The position numbers and the translations under genes are program-made. A DNA stretch of 64,000 nucleotides from Lasiodiplodia sp. COLG20 (taxonomy: Eukaryota; Ascomycota; Dothideomycetes; Botryosphaeriales; Botryosphaeriaceae). Of the stretch, positions 59,525 to 64,000 are shown piece by piece (within the stretch, counting starts at the first letter, position 1; each line of letters starts with the position of its first letter). The DNA lies in the NCBI GenBank assembly GCA_009801085.1, contig VNWV01000001.1:186001-250000 (forward strand), given 5' to 3'. The notes beneath the pieces are model-generated. The model made no database searches and was not told where the DNA came from. It worked only from the letters and a program-made list of their open reading frames with translations.

Positions 59525-61029
59525 TCACAGCTTCCTCGCAACCCAGAATGAGGGCTTGTAAACGTGCTGCATCATGCTCTTCGGATCCGAGATGTAACCA
59601 GTCTCGATGCCCGTACCCACTCCTTCCTCGCCACCGCCAGGCAGCTCCCTCTGCTCGATCTTGAAGCCGAACCGCTCCACCAGCGCTACCACCTCTTCGT
59701 CCGTCAGCTCGACGGATCCGTTTTCCGCAATGCCGAGATCCTTGCTGCCAGCACCACCAGCACCACTCGCATCGTCCCCATCATCCCCACCACCCCGCTT
59801 GTTCTTCGCGCCAGGCGGATCGTTCTCAAAGTGCCACAGCAGCGGTCCCAAGTTGATCCACAAGCCGCCCGCCTTCAAGCAATTCGCAATCGCCTCGATG
59901 TAATTGATCAGGTTCGGCGCCGTGTCGATGAAGAAGACGGTCGCCACCGCATCGAACGAGTCGCGCACGTCCTCGCCCTTGTAGCTGACGCAGAAGTCCG
60001 CTGCCGCCATGCCCATGCGCTCGAACGCGTGCACTCTGCAACCCGCGCTCGCCTCCGTCAGCGCCGTCGCAGGGTGCACGTCGGGCACGCGCACGCTGCG
60101 CAGCTGCGCCTCGCGGTCGCAGTGGTTCGAGAAGGCGTGTGCCCACGGGTAAACGGCGAACTGCTCCGCCTGCGCGCTATGGTTGAGGATGAAGGACGAG
60201 GCGAGCAGCTGGTGGTACGAGATCTCGTTGCCCTCGACGCTGAAGCCCAGCCGGCACACCTCGAGCACGAGGCGGCCCAGTCCCGCGCCCGGGACCAGCA
60301 CGCGCAGCTCGTCGCGGGCGGTGGGAGGCGTGGAGGCGTATTCGGCGGACAGCGCGCGCAGGACCGGGCCGTAGCAGGCGGCGCGCTCAGAGGCGCCCGC
60401 GGCGCTCCAGTCGCGGTACATCTGCCGGATCGTGCTGCGGGCTTTCTCGAGGTCGGACGCCGCGGCGGCGCCGCGCCAGACGGGGGCGATGGTGCGGGTG
60501 GGGTCGTCCGGGTCGCGGATGGGAGAAGTGATGGCCGGGTTGACGCCAAAGTTGGGGGCGCCGGCGCGGAAGATGGCTTCGGCCAGGTCGGCGTTGGAGT
60601 CGATGGCGTCGTCAACGCGGTCGAAGACCTCGAGAATGTTGAAGGGCGGGCCCGCGAGCAGGTTCCAGTGCGCCGACGGCATGGCGTAGAAGTTCTGGCG
60701 GCGGACGTGTGTCACATTGTAGTGGGCGACGCGGCGGTAGGACCTTTTTCATTTTGAAGAGACAAGATAAGAAAAGGCTAGCTATGGGGATTGCTATGAA
60801 TAGGTGGTTCGGTCAGCGCCCGAGAGAGGGTGCTATGGGTAGGGTATACAGGGGAGCATACTTGATGTCCGAAAAGGGAAATTCGTAGAGGAAAAAAGAG
60901 GTGAAGTCCCACTTACTGGAAGGAGTCTAGGGTGGCATAGATGACTCTCTGCTCCTCAAGGTCGTCTTCCGGGTCTAATTCTCCCTGCCACTCGCCCTCA
61001 AGGGCAACGGAATGCGTCTCGGAGGTCAT
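59525..61029 (-). CDS. N2227-family methyltransferase (carnosine N-methyltransferase type)
   Basis: Predicted 443-aa SAM-dependent enzyme in two exons, 60917-61029 and 59525-60743. The 173-nt intron joins TTCCA|gtaagt to aaaag|GTCCTA and gives LDSFQSYRRVAHYN. The SAM-binding glycine loop is RVLVPGAGLGRLVLEVC, followed by EGNEISYHQLLASSFILN. SYKGEDVRDSFDAVATVFFI (split by the enzyme core) and NYIEAIANCLKAGGLW with INLGPLLWHF are the family's signature blocks. Homologues (CARNMT1 in animals, YNL092W in yeast) methylate carnosine or histidine-containing substrates. The fungal substrate is not certain. An inserted Gly/Asp-rich loop (RGGGDDGDDASGAGGAG) is probably disordered. The gene is divergent from the proteasome-chaperone gene, 501 bp apart. 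Confidence 0.93.
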
Positions 61030-61530
61030 GTCTGAAGCTAGTTGAAGGATGTAGCAGTAGGTCTCACAGACACATCAGCTGGTACCAGCGAAGGGACGGC
61101 TCGAGCCCAAAAAGGTTGTCGAACGGAGAAGATCGTCTTAACCTGGATGAACAAAGGCGCTGCGCCAGGAGGACCGTTTTCCGCAAGACATGCACCGGCA
61201 AGGAGTGTTTGGTTGAGCGTGTCACCCGACGAACCGTTTGCCGAATGGGTGTGGTGCTTTGTGGAGCGTGACACCGGGAAGGTTTTGGTCAGCCGCTGGC
61301 CGTTTGGTTTCGCTTGAGCGCTGCCCCGCAGACCGGCCGCGTCTTTTCCTAGTGCCGATCATGGCGTAACGCACGCGCACCCGCCCGCTACTTCCTCCAT
61401 ACTTTCACACTACTACTGCATACGCCCAAGCTTCCCGCCCGCGCCCCTCCATCTCGTCCCTGAGCTCCGAGACACGCCTAGTCACGGACGCCGTTCACAC
61501 GTACCGACCCCGCTTTAATCCCGACCCGCA
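61030..61530. promoter_or_regulatory. Divergent promoter between methyltransferase and proteasome chaperone genes
   Basis: 501 bp separate the two start codons on opposite strands. Both promoters must lie here. No clear TATA element. Confidence 0.5.
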
Positions 61531-62130
61531 ATGGACGCCGGGACCGCGGCGGCCGCCGCACCTCCGCCGACGACGGCCCTGTCGAACGGCGAGCCCGTCA
61601 GACAGCAGCAGCAGAAACCCCTCCAGATCTCCTTTCCGCTTCCGCGCGCCCCTAATGCCCGCGTCAACCTGCACCTGACCGTGCACTCGAAATCCCTGCT
61701 GCTCTTCGTCACGACGACCTCTCCCGAGCATGACTCCGGCGTCACCGCGCCCGTGGGTAGCTTCGTCTACGCCATGCCGAATGTAAGCTTCACAACATCT
61801 TAAGCAGATTCGTTTTCCAAAGAGGGAAAGATAGGAAGGCAGAAGGCTGACACGCAATTGCTCTGGATACAGCTCGCCAACCCCACCGCACAACCTCTGA
61901 GCACGCCGCTCTACCCGCAGACACCGACGCTGGACCTGGCAACGCGGCTGGCGAAGATCCTGGCGAGGCGGACCGGTCGCCCGACCTACGTCGGCAACTC
62001 GACGTCGTTCGCGAGCGCGGGCGCTGGCGGGAACGTCGAGGAGGAGATGGAGGGCTTGGCGCGGGTGGTTGAGGTCGTGGTGGAGGAGGTGAAGAAGGCG
62101 GATCAGGCTGCTGCTGCTGCCGGAGTATGA
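61531..62130 (+). CDS. POC4: Proteasome assembly chaperone 4 homologue
   Basis: Predicted 169-aa protein in two exons, 61531-61782 and 61873-62130. The 90-nt intron (gtaagc donor, tacag acceptor, CTGAC branch) is phase 0 and gives YAMPNLANPTAQPLST. A disordered Ala/Pro/Gln N terminus (about 28 residues) precedes a beta-rich core: LQISFPLPRAPNARVNLHLT, HSKSLLLFVTTTS and APVGSFVYAMPN. This is followed by the helix TLDLATRLAKILARRTGRPT and YVGNSTSF. The pattern fits Poc4/Pba4 (PSMG4), which pairs with Pba3 to guide alpha-ring assembly of the 20S proteasome. Small size makes the assignment less certain than for larger genes. Confidence 0.82.
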
Positions 62131-62493
62131 GAGACCGAGCGATGGAATAGTTTGGAGTACACGTGAAGAGAAATGGTTGAAGGCGGAAGTGAGATTGTGA
62201 ACCTGCGGTCTCGCGGCTACATACCCCCGCCTTGACACAGGGTCCGATATGGAACGGCTGGGGGAGTGATACCAATTGACCGAAGCAAGGAATCAACGTG
62301 GTGTCAAGGCGAAGGCTCGATCGTTGGCAGATCGAGAGGAGGGAATAAGGCGTGAATACCCAGCTGGAAGAAAATGGCGGATTGTAGGCAAACGAAGGTG
62401 GTTGCCCAGCAAAATTTGTTGCACCACGTGGTAGACGCGGATTCCTGCTGCTGTACCTAGAATCAGGTGGTTTCAACAAGTGCAAGGTCTGCC

Positions 62494-62540
62494 TAATTCG
62501 ATATTCTCGTCCGGACGATAGCTTCAACTACCCATGATAT
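62494..62540. repeat. Palindromic repeat copy I, right arm only
   Basis: CGTCCGGACGATAGCTTCAA followed by CTACCCATGATATG matches the right arm of the family. The matching left arm is absent or too diverged to recognise, so this is a truncated copy 45 bp from copy J. Confidence 0.75.
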
Positions 62541-62585
62541 GTGTCCTTTTCTCGTTTTCTTCTTTTAATTTTACCAATACCGACA

Positions 62586-62735
62586 TATATGGGTAGCTGA
62601 AGCTATCGTCCGGACGTAAATGTCGAATTAATAATTATACATATACGTCCGGACGATAGCTTCATCTACCCATGACATGAGCAGAAAAAAATTTCTACGC
62701 TAGCCATCGGCTGCGGGAGAGGACTGAAGCTCAAA
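62586..62735 (+). repeat. Palindromic repeat copy J with directional tail
   Basis: Palindrome 62586-62680: arms GGGTAGCTGAAGCTATCGTC and GTCCGGACGATAGCTTCATC around ATTAATAATT, right end CCCATGACATGAGC and an A run. The tail CTACGCTAGCCATCGGCTGC then GGGAGAGGACTG matches those of F and H. Confidence 0.88.
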
Positions 62736-62789
62736 AGACTTCAGCAGTGTCAGAGTAGAGGATCTGCTACTTTTAAGCTTCGTCTCCCA

Positions 62790-63240
62790 ACGTTTTGTAG
62801 TCCTTGGATAAACTCGATTAGGCAAGAGACTCCTCCGTGTCCTTGTAGATTACTAATTGCCGTGGGTTACTTAGTATATTCTCTAGAGAATTTAGAATCT
62901 TCTCGAAATGGTGGTGGGTCTTAATGGAAACGAATGATGCGACTCTTCTTTATTATTGTTTTACGAGTCTTAGTGTTGACGTGTACTTATAGTATTTAGC
63001 TTCATTATAGGTTTTGTTTATGTAGACTCCGTGGGCCTTCTGTACACATTCGTTGATTTGCCGACCAAAGTCAAAGTTATCCAAACTTTTCCCGAGCACA
63101 GCAAGTATCATTGCGGGATTGTTAAAGAATTTAGTAAATCCAATAGATGCTCTATCCCTAGGGCGTACATCGCCTACGACGTTGTTTTTATTCTCTCCAC
63201 TTCTCCAGGTCCGCTGAGCAGAGCTCACATGATATAAGGG
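62790..63240 (-). other. AT-rich decayed coding sequence, possible transposon relic
   Basis: Minus-strand frames give protein-like text in two neighbouring frames (GFTKFFNNPAMILAVLGKSL and QINECVQKAHGVYINKTYNE upstream; THHHFEKILNSLENILSNPR and QLVIYKDTEES downstream) with stops between. The base composition is much more AT-rich than the flanking genes. A mutated mobile-element remnant is a reasonable reading, but no element family is recognised. Confidence 0.3.
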
Positions 63241-63628
63241 ATAAGCTTTTGTCTTTCATACATTTGACGTATGCCAATCTACAGCTCGCGCCTGCTCCGT
63301 GGTGAGCGACGGTCAGCAGATTGCACGAGCGTCCGTTCCTCGGTCCCCTCCTGCAGCTACTGGCATTGCAGACAACGTTCAACAACAGTATAAATAACCT
63401 GACCTTTCGGGGTGGAACTTGCTCTTTAAACAAGATGTCTTCCAGACTTTGAAAGAAATTGGACGGTTAAACTTGGCTTTTTCCTTCTGCGTTTGGATGG
63501 GCCGACCGTGTTGTTCTTCCACACGGCTGAGCAATATTTGTTATTTCAAGTATTCGTTTCATTGCATGTCGTTACGCATCATTAGCTAAGGGGCCTTCAT
63601 GGCTCATAATGATGCCCCCCACCATCCC

Positions 63629-63964
63629 CTAAAAATCATGAAGCCTCTCCTGCGCACTCTGCTTCGCCTCATCCGAGACGTTTGGGTTGTTAAGGGTCGC
63701 CTTCAAACCGCCGGCACTATTCCACAAATCAGAACATCAGCATCCGAACCCAACGTTGTTGTGAAAAAGACGAACGAGGGATGGTGGAGTGACTGAGAGA
63801 ACATACACGTTGCCAGGATTCTTGTGCTGGTCAGCCTGAGGCATTTCGCCGCTCTGCATGTGATCCTCGATGACCTGCTTGCTGTGCTGCTTGGCCTCGT
63901 CCGAGGTGTTGGGGTTGTTGAGGTTGGCCTTGTGGCCGCCGATGACGTTGCCGGGGTTGGACAT
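63629..63964 (-). CDS. con-6: Conidiation-specific protein 6 (Con-6) family
   Basis: Predicted 81-aa small hydrophilic protein in two exons, 63807-63964 and 63629-63716. The 90-nt intron (gtatgt donor, gaatag acceptor) splits the second repeat. The protein carries two copies of the Con-6 repeat: NPGNVIGGHKANLNNPNTSD with EAKQHSKQVIEDH, and NPGNVAGGLKATLNNPNVSD with EAKQSAQERLHDF. Con-6 proteins accumulate in conidia and are lost on germination; molecular function is not established. The start MSNPGNV is 37 nt from the window's right end, so its promoter lies outside. Confidence 0.95.
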
Positions 63965-64000
63965 GTTGTTGTGTTGTGGTAGTGAGGTTTGGTTGGAAAG

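Larger units (their letters stand above)
62131..63628. other. Spacer with palindromes I and J and an AT-rich decayed segment
   Basis: 1.5 kb with one half palindrome (I), one full palindrome with tail (J), and an AT-rich stretch at 62790-63240 that looks like decayed coding sequence on the minus strand. No intact gene. Confidence 0.6.

Noticed and set aside
59564..60757. 397-codon frame opposite the methyltransferase
   Set aside because: Antisense shadow in GC-rich DNA, Arg/His/Val-rich with no domain.

Overview
The window looks like nuclear DNA of a filamentous ascomycete (Pezizomycotina). Genes are intron-poor, with short spliceosomal introns (mostly 50-100 nt) carrying CTGAC/CTAAC branch points. 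There are pyrimidine-rich leaders, a dispersed 5S rRNA gene, intron-bearing tRNAs, and typical filamentous-fungal families: Zn2Cys6 regulators, NACHT-ankyrin STAND proteins, a GH55 glucanase, a Con-6 protein and an N2227-type methyltransferase. I cannot name the species from sequence alone.

Left part (0.8-14.3 kb): adenine deaminase (AAH1, minus), a long gene-poor stretch, an 871-aa Zn2Cys6 regulator with a GC-AG intron, a four-exon glutamate decarboxylase, and a membrane-anchored glycosyltransferase-like protein.

Accessory part (14.4-33 kb): the lineage-specific portion. It holds two large STAND/NLR-like genes. One is hydrolase-NACHT-ankyrin on the plus strand, the other is helical-NACHT-ankyrin on the minus strand. 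Each is interrupted by one in-frame stop codon. Between them lie a cytochrome P450, a Zn2Cys6 regulator that seems to need a 4-nt microexon, a 5S rRNA gene and an amidohydrolase. A family of about 90-bp near-perfect palindromes punctuates this region. They sit between nearly all of its genes and bracket both NLR loci. In several copies the two arms have changed together. Some copies carry a directional tail of about 50-70 nt. A decayed minus-strand coding region lies at 32.1-33.0 kb.

Right part (33.4-64 kb): mostly conserved housekeeping genes. These are tRNA-Gln(UUG), tRNA-Thr(UGU), PUS7, an F-box-like protein with a Trp/Asp-rich tail, the ER chaperone LHS1 ending in HGEL, the sideroflexin FSF1 with four exons, a large conserved protein of unknown function, a fold-type I aminotransferase, a secreted GH55 exo-beta-1,3-glucanase, an N2227/carnosine-type methyltransferase divergent from a proteasome-assembly chaperone 4 homologue, and at the right edge a Con-6 protein. 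The palindrome family reappears only at 62.5 kb, next to an AT-rich decayed stretch.

All exon models were made by hand from splice motifs, reading phase and family conservation. No similarity search was run.
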